DNA of 48,838 nt, taken from JAICYJ01 sp963766445 (GTDB lineage Bacteria > Actinomycetota > Thermoleophilia > Gaiellales > JAICJC01). The notes beneath the pieces were generated by a model. It saw only the letters and a program-made list of their open reading frames with translations, had not been told where the DNA came from and made no database searches. The first letter of the stretch is position 1, and the number at the start of each line of letters is the position of its first letter. The position numbers and the translations under genes are program-made. The stretch is from NCBI GenBank assembly GCA_963766445.1, contig CAVXZW010000004.1, forward strand, positions 1 to 48,838. Reading direction: 5' to 3'. This document shows positions 32,618-42,040 of this stretch, in pieces.

Positions 32618-34264
32618 ATGAACGTACTCGGAATCAACGCGGTGTTCCACGATTCCGCCGCGGCGCTGGTGGTCGATGGCAACGTCGTCGCGGCGGCCGA
32701 GGAGGAGCGCTTCACCCGCCGCAAGCACGGCAAGCCGGCCGTGCCTTTCTCCACCTGGGAGCTGCCGGAACGCTCGGCGCGATGGTGCCTGAAGGCGGCC
32801 GGGCTCGACGCCGGCTGATGTCGATGCGGTGGCGTACTCCTACGACCCGGAAGCTGGCTCGCCGGACGGCGACGACGTCGCGGCGCGACGACTGGGAGGG
32901 CCTGCGCACCCTGTACGCCAGCGTGCACCGCAGTTTCTGCCGACCGCGCTGCCGGGCCTCGACCCGACCTGGTGCGCTTCGTCGCCCATCACGTCGCTCA
33001 CGCGGCGTCGGCCTGTGCTGGCCTCGCCGTTTGAAAGCGCCGCCGTACTGGTGCTGGACGGGCGCGGCGAGCGCACGTCGCACCTGGCCGGGCACTTCGC
33101 CACGGCGCCTGGAGGTGCTGGCGACACAGCCGCTGCCCGACTCGCTCGGCCTGCTGTACGAGGACCTGACCGAGCACCTCGGCTTCCGTCGCTCGTCCGA
33201 CGAGTACAAGGTGATGGCGATGGCGTCGTACGGGACGCCCCGCTTCCTCGACGCCTTCCGGCGGCTGGTCCGCGCCGACCGGCGACGGCGGGTTCGCAGT
33301 CGACGCCGATCGACCTGGCCGAGTTCGCCCCGCGCGCGGCTGCCGGACGAGGAGTTGACGCAGGAGCACGCCGACCTGGCGGCGACCGTGCAGCGCCGGC
33401 TGGAGGAGGTGCTGCTCGACCTCGCCCGCTGGCTGCACGCGCGCACGGGCGACCGCGAGCTCGTGCATGGCCGGCGGCGTCGCGCTGAACTGCGTCGCCA
33501 ACTCGCCGGCTGGCGGCGCGAGGGACCGTTCGACGAGATCTGGGTGCAGCCGGCCGCCGGCGACGCCGGCACCGCGCTCGGCGCGGCGCTGCACGTGGCG
33601 CGCCGACGCTCGGCGACGGGTCGCGCCGATGGCCGGCGGCGGCGCTCGGCCGCGGCTGGACCGACGACGAGCTGCGAGCGTGGCTGCGACACGCGCCGAG
33701 CTGGCCTACGACGCGGCCGGACGACATCGCCGGCGCGGTCGCCGAGGTGCTGGCCGCCGACGGCGTCGTGGCCTGGTTCCAGGGGCGCAGCGAGTTCGGC
33801 CCGCGGGCGCTCGGGCACCGCTAGCCTGCTGGCCGACCCGCGGCGCGCCGGAGAACCTGAGCGGCTCAACGACATCAAGGGTCGCGAGCAGTTCCGGCCG
33901 GTGGCGCCGATGGTGCTGGCCGAGCGGGCCGCCGAGATCTTCGACGGGCCCGCTGCCCAGCCCGTACATGCTGTTCGTGCACCGCGTGCGGCCCGGAGTG
34001 GCGGGACCGGATCCCGGCCGTCGTGCACGTCGACGGCACGGCGCGGGTCCAGACCGTCGACCGCGCCGACGGAGCCGCTGGTGGCCGCGCTGCTCGAGCG
34101 CGTTCGAGGCGCGCACCGGGCTGCCGGTGCGTCGTCAACACCAGCCTCAACACGGCCGGGCGGCCGATGGTCGACGACCCGCGCGACGCGCTGGAGTGCT
34201 TCGGGTCGGCGCCGGTCGACGTGCTGGCCCTGGGGCCGTACCTGGTGCGGCGGCCGCTGTCGTG
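32618..34264 (+). CDS. NodU/CmcH-family O-carbamoyltransferase, many consensus frameshifts
   Basis: The start is intact: MNVLGINAVFHDSAAALVVD, then AAAEEERFTRRKHGKPAVPF, the classic N-terminal Kae1-like domain of carbamoyltransferases. After 32815 the frame changes about 20 times, mostly +1, yet joined pieces follow the family in order: DPFRFVAHHVAHAAS-like VRFVAHHVAHAASAC, VLVLDGRGERTSHLAGH, SLGLLYEDLTEHLGFRRSSD, EYKVMAMASYGTPRF, MAGGVALNCVANS, QPAAGDAGTALGAALHVA, FQGRSEFGPRALGHR, SPYMLFVHRV, VNTSLNTAGRPMVDDPRDAL. About 545 residues. The enzyme uses carbamoyl phosphate and ATP to carbamoylate a hydroxyl, here probably on a glycan sugar. Its TGA overlaps the next GTG by 4 bases. Confidence 0.85.
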
Positions 34265-35797
34265 ACGCGCCGGCGTGCTCGGTGGTGATCCCGACCGTCG
34301 GCCGGCCGTCGCTGCGGCCGGCTGCTGGACGCGCTCGCGCGCGGCGCGGCCGGCGCCGGCGCGGTCGTCGTGGTCGACGACCGGCCGCGGCGCGACCGTG
34401 CCGCTCGACCTGCCGGTCTGGGACGGCGCAGGTCGTGCCCGGCCGCGCGCGCGGCCCGGCGGCGGCCCGCAACGCCGGCTGGCGGGCGGCCGGACGCCGT
34501 GGGTCGCGTTCCTGGACGACGACGTGCTGCCCCGCCCGGCTGGCTCGCCGCGCTGGACGCGGACCTCGCCGGCCTGCCGGCCGCGACGTGGCCGGCTCGC
34601 AGGGCCGGATCGGGTGCCGCTGCCGGCCGACCGGCGGCCGACCGACTGGGAGCGCAACGTCGCCGGGCTGCGAGCGCGGCGCTGGGCGACCGCCGACATG
34701 GCCTACCGGCGCGCGGCGCTGGTGCGCGGTCGGCGGGTTCGACGAGCGGTTCCCGCGCGCCTACCGCGAGGACGCCGACCTGGCGCTGCGGCGTGCTCGG
34801 CGCCGGCTGGCGACTCGTGCCGCGGCGCGCCGGAGGTCGCTGCACCCGGTGCGGCCCGCGCCCGCTGGGTCGTCAGCGTCCGACGCCAGGCCGGCAACGC
34901 CGACGACGCGCTGCATGCGCCGCGCTGCACGGCCGCGCGCTGGCGGCGCGCGCGCCGGCGCCGCGCGGGGCCGGCTGCCGCGGCAGCTCGCGACCAGCGC
35001 CGCCGGCCGCGGCGGCCGCCGCGGCTGGCTGGCCCGCCGCCGGCGCCGGCCGGCTCGCCGGCCGCCGGCTGGCTGGCCGGCACGGCCGAGTTCGCCTGGG
35101 CCCGCATCGCCCCGGGCCCGCGGACGCGCGGGCGAGGTCGCGACGATGCGTGGCGATCGCGACCATCGCCCGTCGCTCGCCGCCGGCTGGCGGTCGCGCC
35201 AGCCGGCTCCGCGGCGCGCTCGACGCCCGGCGGCCGCGCCGCGCCGCGCCGCGACGCGGTGCTGCTTCGACCGTGACGGCACGCTCGTCGAGGACGTCCC
35301 CTACAACGGCGATCCCGGCGCTGGTGCGAGCCGATGCCGGGCGCGCCGGCGGCGCTGACGCGGCTGCGCGCCGGCCGGCGTGCCGGTCGGCGTCGTGACC
35401 AACCAGAGCGGCATCGCCCGCGGACTGCTCGCCCGCGACAGGTCGACGCGGTCAACGCGCCGGATGGAGGAGCTGCTCGGGCCGTTGGGCACCTGGTCAG
35501 GTGTGCCCGCACGGCGCCGACGACGGCTGCGACGTGCCGCAAGCCGCGCGCCCGGGCTGATGCTGCGCGCGGCCGCGCGCGCTCGGGGTGCCGATCCGCG
35601 CGCTGCGTGGTGATCGGCGACATCGGCGCCGACGTGGAGGCCGCCGCCGCGGCCGGTGCCCGCGGCGATGCTGGTGCCCGACGCCGGTCACGCGGCCGGA
35701 GGAGGTGGCGCGGCCGCGCGCCGGCGTCGCCGCGCGACCTGCCGGCCGCCGTCGAGTCGCGATCGTGCTGGGTGGCCGCGTGAGGCGGCCGCGATGA
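34261..35797 (+). CDS. GT2 glycosyltransferase joined to a GmhB-like HAD phosphatase, many frameshifts
   Basis: GTG 34261 overlaps the previous stop. Joined frames read CSVVIPTVGRPSL, VVVVDDRP, AARNAGWRAAG, WVAFLDDDVLP, GWLAALDADLAGLP, TDWERNVAGL, ATADMAYRRAALV, GGFDERFPRAYREDADLALR: a GT-A fold inverting transferase with its DDD metal motif. From about 35260 a HAD-IIIA domain follows: VLFDRDGTLVEDVPYNGDP (nucleophile Asp), VPVGVVTNQSGIARGLL, CRKPRPGLMLRAAA, VVIGDIGADVEAAAAAGA, as in GmhB, which dephosphorylates heptose 1,7-bisphosphate. I find no stop trinucleotide in any plus frame between about 34.7 kb and the HAD start, so a single GT2-HAD polypeptide of about 510 residues is likely, but indels make this uncertain. 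Confidence 0.7.
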
Positions 35798-36844
35798 GCC
35801 GCACGTGCTGGTCGCCCGGCTCGACAACGACGGCGACGTGCTGCTCGCCGGCCCGGCGATCCGCGCGTGTCGCCGCCGGCGCCGCGCGCGTCCGCTGCTG
35901 TGCGGCCGCGCGGGCGGCAGGCTGCCGCGCTGCTGCCCGGCGTCGAGAGCGTGCTCGTGTGGCGGGCGCCGTGGATCGACCCGACGCCGGCGCCGCGTCG
36001 ATCCGGCCGACGTGGACGGTCTCGTCGGCGGCGTGCGCGCGCCGCCGGCGTCGACCGCCGCGATCGTCCTCACCTCGTTCCACCAGCGCCCGTTGCCGCT
36101 GGCGCTGCTGCTGCGGCTGGCCGGGCGTCGCCGCGGATCGCGCGCGATCAGCGAGTGACTACCCGGGCTCGCTGCTCGACGTCCGTCACCGCGTGCCGAC
36201 GACGACCTGCACGAGGTGGAGCGGGCGCTCGACCTGGTCGGCCGCGGCGGCTACCGGCTGCCGCCCGGCGACGACGGCGGCTGCGCGTGCGCCGCGCCGC
36301 TGCCGGCGGTCCTGCGGATCCGGAGCAGCCATACGTGGTGGTGCACCCGGGCGCCTCCGTGCCCGCCCGCACGCTCGACGCCGCAGCACTGGTGCGCGGC
36401 TCGTCGGGCGCTGACCGGTGCCGGCCACCGCTGGTGGTCACGGGAGCGCCGGATGAGCGGCCGCTGACCGCGGAGCTGGCCGGCCGGCGAGCCGCGCACG
36501 CGTCGACCTGGCCGGGTACACAAGCTTGTCCGAGCTGGCCGAGGTGATCGCGGGCGCCGCGGCCGTCGTGGTCGGCAACACCGGCCCTGCCCACCTGGCG
36601 GCGGCGGTCGGCACGCCGGTGGTCTCGTTGTTCGCACCGACCGTGCCCGCGCGGAAGTGGCGGCCCTGGACGGGTGCCGCACGTGATGCTGGGCGATCAG
36701 CACATCGCCTGCGCCGGCTGCCGCGCGCGGATCTGCCCGGTGCCCGGCCACCCCTGCCTCAGCGGCATCGATCCCGCGGCCGTGGTGGACGCCGTGGGGG
36801 AGCTGATGGGCGCAGCGCCGCCGATCATGGCGGTGGCGGGATGA
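35794..36844 (+). CDS. GT9 family (heptosyltransferase-like) glycosyltransferase, many frameshifts
   Basis: ATG 35794 overlaps the preceding TGA (ATGA). Joined pieces: VLVARLDNDGDVLLAGPAIR (the GT9 opening, compare RLSSIGDVLLTTP), RAAGVDRRDRPHL-region strand read as AIVLTSFHQ, QPYVVVHPGASVPARTLD, VVVTGAPDERPLTAELAG, then in one frame LSELAEVIAGAAAVVVGNTG and PAHLAAAVGTPVVSLFAPTV, the conserved donor-site motif of ADP-heptose transferases. The end carries a Cys cluster (IACAGCRARICPVPGHPCL) often seen in actinobacterial GT9 proteins. About 350 residues. Likely donor: an ADP- or GDP-heptose made by the HldE/HAD enzymes in the operon. TGA overlaps the next ATG. Confidence 0.8.
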
Positions 36845-37772
36845 ACATCCTGATCTGGCATGTGCACGGCAGCTGGATGACGGCGTTCGTGCAGGGCGAC
36901 CACCGCTACCTGATTCCCAGAGACAGCCGGACCGCGGCCCGGACGGCCTCGGCCGGGCGCAAACGTACGCGTGGCCGAGCTCGGCAGTCGAGGTCACGGC
37001 CGATCGGGCCGCGGACGAGCCGGTGGACGTGGTGGTGCTGCAGCGGCCGCACGAGCTGGAGCTGGCGGAGCGATGGCTCGGTGGCCGGCGCCCCGGCCGC
37101 GACCTGCCGGCGGTCTACGTCGAGCACAACGCCCCGCAGGCGCGGATCGCAGACATGCGACATCCGGTTGCCGACCGCGACGATCTCACGGTCGTCCACG
37201 TGACACACTTCAACGCCTTGTTCTGGGACTGCGGTTCCACCCGGACGCGGGTGATCGAGCACGGCATCCTCGACCCGGGCGACCGCTACACGGGCGAGAT
37301 GGCACGCTGCGCCGTGGTCATCAACGACGCGCCGCGGCGGGGCCGCGTGACCGGAACCGACCTCTTGCCCGAGTTTCGCAAGGCCGCCCCGGTCGACCTG
37401 TTCGGCATGCGCTCCGAGCCGCTCGACGGGATCGACCTGCCCCAGTCGCGGCTGCACCAGGAGATGGCACGACGCCGCGTCTACCTGCACCCGGTGCGCT
37501 GGACATCGCTGGGGCTGTCACTGATCGAGGCCATGTACCTGGGGATGCCGGTGGTGGCGCTGGGCACCACCGAGGTGAGCGAGGCGGTGCCTGCTGAGGC
37601 GGGCGTCGTATCGAACCGGATGGAACGGCTACAGCTCGGCGTCCGCGAGCTGATCGCCCACCCCGACCGCGCATGGGAGGCCGGACGTGCCGCCCGGCGC
37701 ACGGCGCGACGCCGGTTCGGCGTCGACCGTTTTCTCTCGGACTGGAACCGGCTGCTGGAGGAGGTGGCATGA
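36841..37772 (+). CDS. Glycosyltransferase (GT4-like), one frameshift near 36925
   Basis: ATG 36841 (ATGA overlap) begins NILIWHVHGSWMTAFVQGDH. The frame slips once near 36925, after which DGLGRAQTYAWPS and VDVVVLQRPHELELAERWLG continue to 37772 without interruption. About 310 residues. VYVEHNAPQARIADMRHPV, FNALFWDCGSTRTRVIEHGI and the donor-site segment LHPVRWTSLGLSLIEAMYLG MPVVALGTTEV-type EX7-like region place it with GT4-type transferases lacking the long N-terminal loop. Usual role: adding a sugar to a growing glycan on the cytoplasmic face. The acceptor is not known. 4-base overlap with the next gene. Confidence 0.8.
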
Positions 37773-39003
37773 GGATCGCGATGATCTCGGAGCACGCCAG
37801 CCCCCTTGCCGTACTGGGCGGCGTCGACGCGGGCGGTCAGAACGTGCATGTTGCCAGTCTGGCCAATCGCGCTCGCAGAGCTGGGCGCGCCGGTGCTCGT
37901 GTACACCCGGCGGGACGATCCCGAGCTGCCTCGCCGGGTCACGCTGGCGCCCGGCGTGGTGGTCGAGCACGTCGACGCCGGCCCGGCCGCTCCGCTGGCA
38001 AAGGACGACCTGTGGCCGTTCATGCCGGAGTTCGCCAGGCGGGTGCAGTCGTCGCTGACGAACGAGCGACCGTCGCTGGTGCATGCCCACTTCTGGATGT
38101 CCGGTGCCGCCGCCTTGTGGGCGACGCGGGGCTCTGGGCCTGCCGGTGGTGCAGACGTTCCACGCGCTCGGCACGGTCAAGCGACGGCACCAGGGCGCGG
38201 CCGATACCAGCCCGCCCGACCGGCTCGGCGTCGAGCTCGAGATTCTGCGTCGCGCCGACCATGTGATCGCAACCTGCAGCGACGAGGTGTTCGAGCTGGC
38301 GCGGATGGACCCCCAGCTCGAGAACGTCAGCGTGGTGCCGTGTGGCGTCGACCTGTCGCTGTTTCGGCCGGACGTGGTGCCGGAGCAACGAACGGCCGGG
38401 CGCCTGCGGCTCGTGGTGTTGAGCAGAATGGTGGCCCGCAAGGGCATCGGCAACGTGATCGAGGCGCTGGCGGAACTGCCGGATGTGGAGCTGGTGGTCG
38501 CCGGCGGTCCGCCGCGGGAAGAGCTGCGCGGCGACTCCGAGGCGCGGCGACTGATCGGGCTTGCCGAGCGCCTCGGCGTCTCGGACAGGATCGACTTCCG
38601 CGGCCGCGTTGATCGCGCGCAGGTGCCGGCGCTGTTGCGCTCGGCCGACGCGGTCGTCTGCGTGCCCTGGTATGAGCCGTTCGGGATCGTCCCGCTGGAG
38701 GCGATGGCGTGCGGCGTGCCGGTGATTGCCAGCTCGGTGGGCGGGCTGGTCGACACCATCGTGCACGGCGAGACCGGTCTGCACGTGCCTCCGCGCAGGC
38801 CGGACATGGTTGTTGCCGCCGCCCGGCAGATGCTCGCCGATGCGGACATGCGCAAGCGGCTGGGCCGCGCAGGGGTGCGCAGAGCACGCGACCGCTTCGG
38901 CTGGGACGCCGTGGCCAAGGCCACGCTTCGCAGGTACGCGGCGGTGGTGCGGCGGCGTCAATCCCTGGCGGGGGCTCTCGCCGGCGTCCGAGGTGGCAGA
39001 TGA
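37769..39003 (+). CDS. GT4 glycosyltransferase, two frameshifts
   Basis: ATG 37769 (ATGA overlap) starts MRIAMISEHASPLAVLGGVD and GGQNVHVASLA, the GT4 loop as in sucrose synthase/MshA-type enzymes. Removing one A near 37866 joins IALAELGAPVLVYTRRDDPE; removing one G near 38128 joins LGLPVVQTFHALGTVKRRHQ. The rest is intact: VVLSRMVARKGIGNVIEALA (nucleotide-binding strand) and EPFGIVPLEAMACGVPVIAS (EX7E). About 411 residues, normal for MshA-like enzymes. Retaining sugar transfer from UDP- or ADP-sugar is expected. TGA at 39001 overlaps the hldE ATG. Confidence 0.88.
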
Positions 39004-40379
39004 CGCCGCCGCTGCTCGTGATAGGAGACTGCATGCTCGACCGCGACGTGTGCGGATCGGTCGACCGGATCTGCCCGGAGGCCCCAGTGCCCGTGCTTGA
39101 CGAGCAGTCCGGCGCATTGTTCGCAGGCGGAGCCGGGCGAGCGGCCACGATCGCCGCAGCGAGCAGCGACGTCACGCTGATCACCGCCCTCGGCCATGAT
39201 GAGGCGGGTGACGCCTGTCGTGGGCTGCTCGAGAGCTCGGGCGTGCGCATGCTCGACCTGGGCCTGGACGGAGCCACGCCCGAGAAGATCAGGATGCGAA
39301 GCGACGGCCGGACGCTGCTTCGCCTCGACCGCGGCAGCGCCCCGTCCCGCGCGGCCGTCGGCCACCTGCTCGACCGACACCGTGAAGCCATGCAAGAGGC
39401 GACGGCGGTGCTGGTGTCCGACTACGGACGCGGGGTGGCTTCACACCCACAGCTGCGCCACGCGATCGCCGATCGCGCCCACGACGTCCCGGTCGTATGG
39501 GACCCCCATCCACGCGGCCGCCAGCCGATTCCGGGAGTCGCACTTGCCACCCCGAACCGGCGCGAAGCCGCCGACACGGTGCCGGACGTGCGGGGAACGA
39601 CGATCCGGGCCGACGCGGCCCGCGCCCGTGAGCTGCGCGAGCGCTGGCAGGCGAGGGCGATCGCCGTCACGCTGGGAGAAGCGGGGGCGTTGCTGGAGCA
39701 GGGGGCGGCGGTACCGGTGATGGTTCCCGCACCGACCCGAGCCAACGGTGACCCGTGCGGAGCCGGCGACTGCTTCGCGGCCAGCGCGGCCATCCGGCTG
39801 GCCGATGGCGCGACCGCCGTGGACTCGGTCACATCGGCGGTCGCCGCCGCCACCGCGTACGTGGCCGGCGAGTGGCGCAGTGCCGCGACCAACCCGGGCC
39901 GCGAAGGCGGCAGGCTGGAACAGGCACGGGCGATCGCCGAGCGCGTACGCGCGGACGGTGGAACGGTGGTCGCCACCGGCGGCTGCTTTGACCTGTTGCA
40001 CGCCGGGCACATCGCAACGCTCGAGTCGGCCCGCCGGCTCGGCGACTGCCTGCTGGTGCTGCTCAACTCCGACCGGTCGGTGTCGGCGCTGAAGGGGCCG
40101 GACCGGCCGCTGGTGCACCAGGACGACAGGGCCCGGCTGCTGGAGAGCCTGCGCTGTGTGGATGCGGTCGTCATCTTCGACGACCCGGATCCCACGGCGT
40201 TGCTTGAGCAGCTGCAGCCCCACCTGTTCGCTAAGGGCGGCGACTACGCCGGCGAGGCGCTGCCCGAAACCGCCGTGATGCGTCGCTTCGCTGGGCAGAC
40301 GGTGATCCTGCCCACGCTGGAAGGCAGGTCGACCACGCGCCTGATCAAGCGCGCGCTCGCGTCGGAGGCAGCGCGGTGA
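39000..40379 (+). CDS. hldE: Bifunctional heptose kinase/adenylyltransferase
   Basis: 459 residues, intact, close to the usual 475. Residues about 1-300 are a PfkB/ribokinase domain with the HldE opening GDCMLDRDVCGSVDRICPEA, the strand ALFAGGAGRAATIAAASSD and the catalytic GAGDCFAAS. Residues about 315-459 are a nucleotidyltransferase: VATGGCFDLLHAGHIATLES with the HxGH motif, VLLNSDRSVSALKGPDRPL, FAKGGDY and a C-terminal GRSTTRLIKR. The kinase phosphorylates heptose 7-phosphate at O-1; the second domain makes ADP-heptose after a GmhB phosphatase acts. A GmhB-like HAD is two genes upstream of its neighbours; GmhA and HldD are absent from the window. ATGA overlap before, GTGA overlap after. 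Confidence 0.92.
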   Translation: MTPPLLVIGDCMLDRDVCGSVDRICPEAPVPVLDEQSGALFAGGAGRAATIAAASSDVTLITALGHDEAGDACRGLLESSGVRMLDLGLDGATPEKIRMRSDGRTLLRLDRGSAPSRAAVGHLLDRHREAMQEATAVLVSDYGRGVASHPQLRHAIADRAHDVPVVWDPHPRGRQPIPGVALATPNRREAADTVPDVRGTTIRADAARARELRERWQARAIAVTLGEAGALLEQGAAVPVMVPAPTRANGDPCGAGDCFAASAAIRLADGATAVDSVTSAVAAATAYVAGEWRSAATNPGREGGRLEQARAIAERVRADGGTVVATGGCFDLLHAGHIATLESARRLGDCLLVLLNSDRSVSALKGPDRPLVHQDDRARLLESLRCVDAVVIFDDPDPTALLEQLQPHLFAKGGDYAGEALPETAVMRRFAGQTVILPTLEGRSTTRLIKRALASEAAR

Positions 40380-41044
40380 GCAGCGTGATCGTCACGGGCG
40401 GCTGCTCCGGCCTGGGCGCGGCCATAGCGCGCAAGCTAGGGGAGGACGCGTTCTGTCTCGATCTGCGCGAGCCGCCCGACGGCACCGCCGGCGCGGTCGT
40501 CGACCTGGCCGACGCAGACGCCGTCGAGCGGGCGGTGCGGCTGGCCGCCGAGCATCGCGGGTCGATCGATGGCGTGGTCACGGCGGCAGGCGTGGACGCG
40601 TGTGGAGAGCTGACCGGCGTCTCCCGGGAGGCCTGGGAACGAGTGATCGCGGTCAACCTGCTGGGCACCGTGTCCGTGGTTCGGGCCGCGATGCCCCACC
40701 TGGAAGCGGCACACGGCCGGGTCGTGACGGTGGCATCGACGCTCGGCCTGCGGGCAATGCCGGAAGCGACCGCGTACTGCGCCAGCAAGTTCGGCGTGGT
40801 CGGGTTCACGCGGGCGCTGGCGGCCGAGATGCGAGGCCGGGTGGGCGTGACGCTGCTGGTTCCGGGCGGCATGGACACCGCCTTCTTCGACGGCCGCGAC
40901 GCCCAGTACCGCCCCGGTGCCGACGCCCAGCTGAACGATCCCGACGACGTGGCAGCGGCCGTGATGTTCGCGCTGTCACAGCCGCCCGGATGCGAGCTTC
41001 GCGAGCTCGTCATCACGCCCTCGACGGAACCATCATGGCCATGA
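40376..41044 (+). CDS. Short-chain dehydrogenase/reductase
   Basis: 222 residues from GTG 40376 (GTGA overlap with hldE). Classical SDR: cofactor loop SSVIVTGGCSGLGAAIARKL, VVTAAGVDACGEL in place of NNAG, and the catalytic Ser-Tyr-Lys as VVTVASTLGLRAMPEATAYC ASK. The fold is too short to be HldD, an extended SDR of about 310 residues, so it is unlikely to epimerise ADP-heptose at C6, though an oxidation or reduction of the nucleotide sugar or glycan is plausible from context. Acidic LDLREPP after the second strand suggests NAD preference. ATGA overlap with the next gene. Confidence 0.85.
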   Translation: MSSVIVTGGCSGLGAAIARKLGEDAFCLDLREPPDGTAGAVVDLADADAVERAVRLAAEHRGSIDGVVTAAGVDACGELTGVSREAWERVIAVNLLGTVSVVRAAMPHLEAAHGRVVTVASTLGLRAMPEATAYCASKFGVVGFTRALAAEMRGRVGVTLLVPGGMDTAFFDGRDAQYRPGADAQLNDPDDVAAAVMFALSQPPGCELRELVITPSTEPSWP

Positions 41045-42039
41045 CGCCAACGGTGGTCGTTCTACGGGCGCTGGGGCTCGGCGATTTCCTGACGGCCGTG
41101 CCGGCGTTCCGTGCGCTTCGCCGCTGGTATCCACACCACCGCGTGATCCTCTGCGCGCCGCGCCCACTTTCCGCACTTGCGGCTCTCACCGGCGCGGTCG
41201 ACGAGCTGCGGCCCACGGCCGCCCTCGCACCCCTGCCCGCTGACCTGCGCGGCGCTGCCCTAGCGGTGAACCTGCATGGCCGCGGCCCCCAAAGCCACCG
41301 GCTTGCAAAACAGGCCGAGCCCGAGCGGGTGATCGCGTTTGCCCACCCGTCGCTGCCCTGGTCGTTGCACGGGCCGAGCTGGCGCCGGGACGAGCACGAG
41401 ATCGACCGCTGGTGCCGGCTGCTGGACAACTCCGGCATCGCGAGCGATCGCGCCGACTTGTACATCCGGCTGCCGGGCACGTCGCGCGATCGGCGGCTGA
41501 CGGTGATCCACCCGGGTGCGGCATCGCTGAGCCGCCGCTGGCCGGCGAACCGTTTCGCCCAGGTGGCCCGCGCCGAGGCGGCTTGTGGCAGGCGGGTCGT
41601 GGTGACCGGGTCGGCAGCGGAACGGCGGCTTGCCGCTCGTGTGGCGGCATGGGCCGGCCTGCCCTCAAACGCCGTCGTCGCCGGCAGGACGAGCCTGGCC
41701 GACCTCGTTCGCCTGGTTGCGCGGGCGGGCAGGGTCGTATGCGGTGATACAGGAGTTGCCCACGTCGCCACTGCCGTTCGCACTCCATCCGTGATCGTGT
41801 TCGGGCCGACGTCACCGGCGCTTTGGGGTCCGACCGACCTCGAGTACCACCGCGTGCTGTGGCGCGGCATCAGCGGCGACCCACATGGCGATACGCCCGA
41901 TCCCGGCTTGCTCGCGATCGAGGCTGACGAGGTGCTGGAGGCGCTGGCGTCGCTCGAGCCGGGATGCCGCACTGAGCATCCAGGACGTGACCGCCAGCTC
42001 GCCGGTCAGGCCGCTCCGGGCTCGCGAGGAGGCGCGTAG
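41041..42039 (+). CDS. GT9 family (heptosyltransferase-like) glycosyltransferase
   Basis: ATG 41041 overlaps the SDR stop by 4 bases (ATG 41035 is also in frame); 332 residues, intact. TPTVVVLRALGLGDFLTAVP is the typical GT9 opening, with VNLHGRGPQSHRLAK, LTVIHPGAASLSRRWPANRF, VVVTGSAAERRLAARVAAWA and RVVCGDTGVAHVATAVRTPS plus VIVFGPTSPALWGP. The Asp of the GDTG motif and the surrounding residues bind the nucleotide of the donor in characterised heptosyltransferases. With the GT9 at 35794 it gives two heptosyltransferase-like enzymes in one operon. The stop is followed by the STAS gene after 1 base. Confidence 0.92.
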   Translation: MTPTVVVLRALGLGDFLTAVPAFRALRRWYPHHRVILCAPRPLSALAALTGAVDELRPTAALAPLPADLRGAALAVNLHGRGPQSHRLAKQAEPERVIAFAHPSLPWSLHGPSWRRDEHEIDRWCRLLDNSGIASDRADLYIRLPGTSRDRRLTVIHPGAASLSRRWPANRFAQVARAEAACGRRVVVTGSAAERRLAARVAAWAGLPSNAVVAGRTSLADLVRLVARAGRVVCGDTGVAHVATAVRTPSVIVFGPTSPALWGPTDLEYHRVLWRGISGDPHGDTPDPGLLAIEADEVLEALASLEPGCRTEHPGRDRQLAGQAAPGSRGGA

Positions 42040-42040
42040 G

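Noticed and set aside
32712..34472. 586-codon minus-strand ORF
   Set aside because: Antisense to the carbamoyltransferase; only the plus strand carries conserved motifs, although in broken frames.
32590..35358. 922-codon plus-strand ORF across three genes
   Set aside because: An apparent long ORF produced by indels and lack of stops at very high GC; only short parts match the carbamoyltransferase, GT2 and HAD proteins.
36186..36997. Minus-strand ORFs opposite the GT9 and GT genes
   Set aside because: No conserved motifs; the plus strand contains the GT9 donor-site sequence in the same place.
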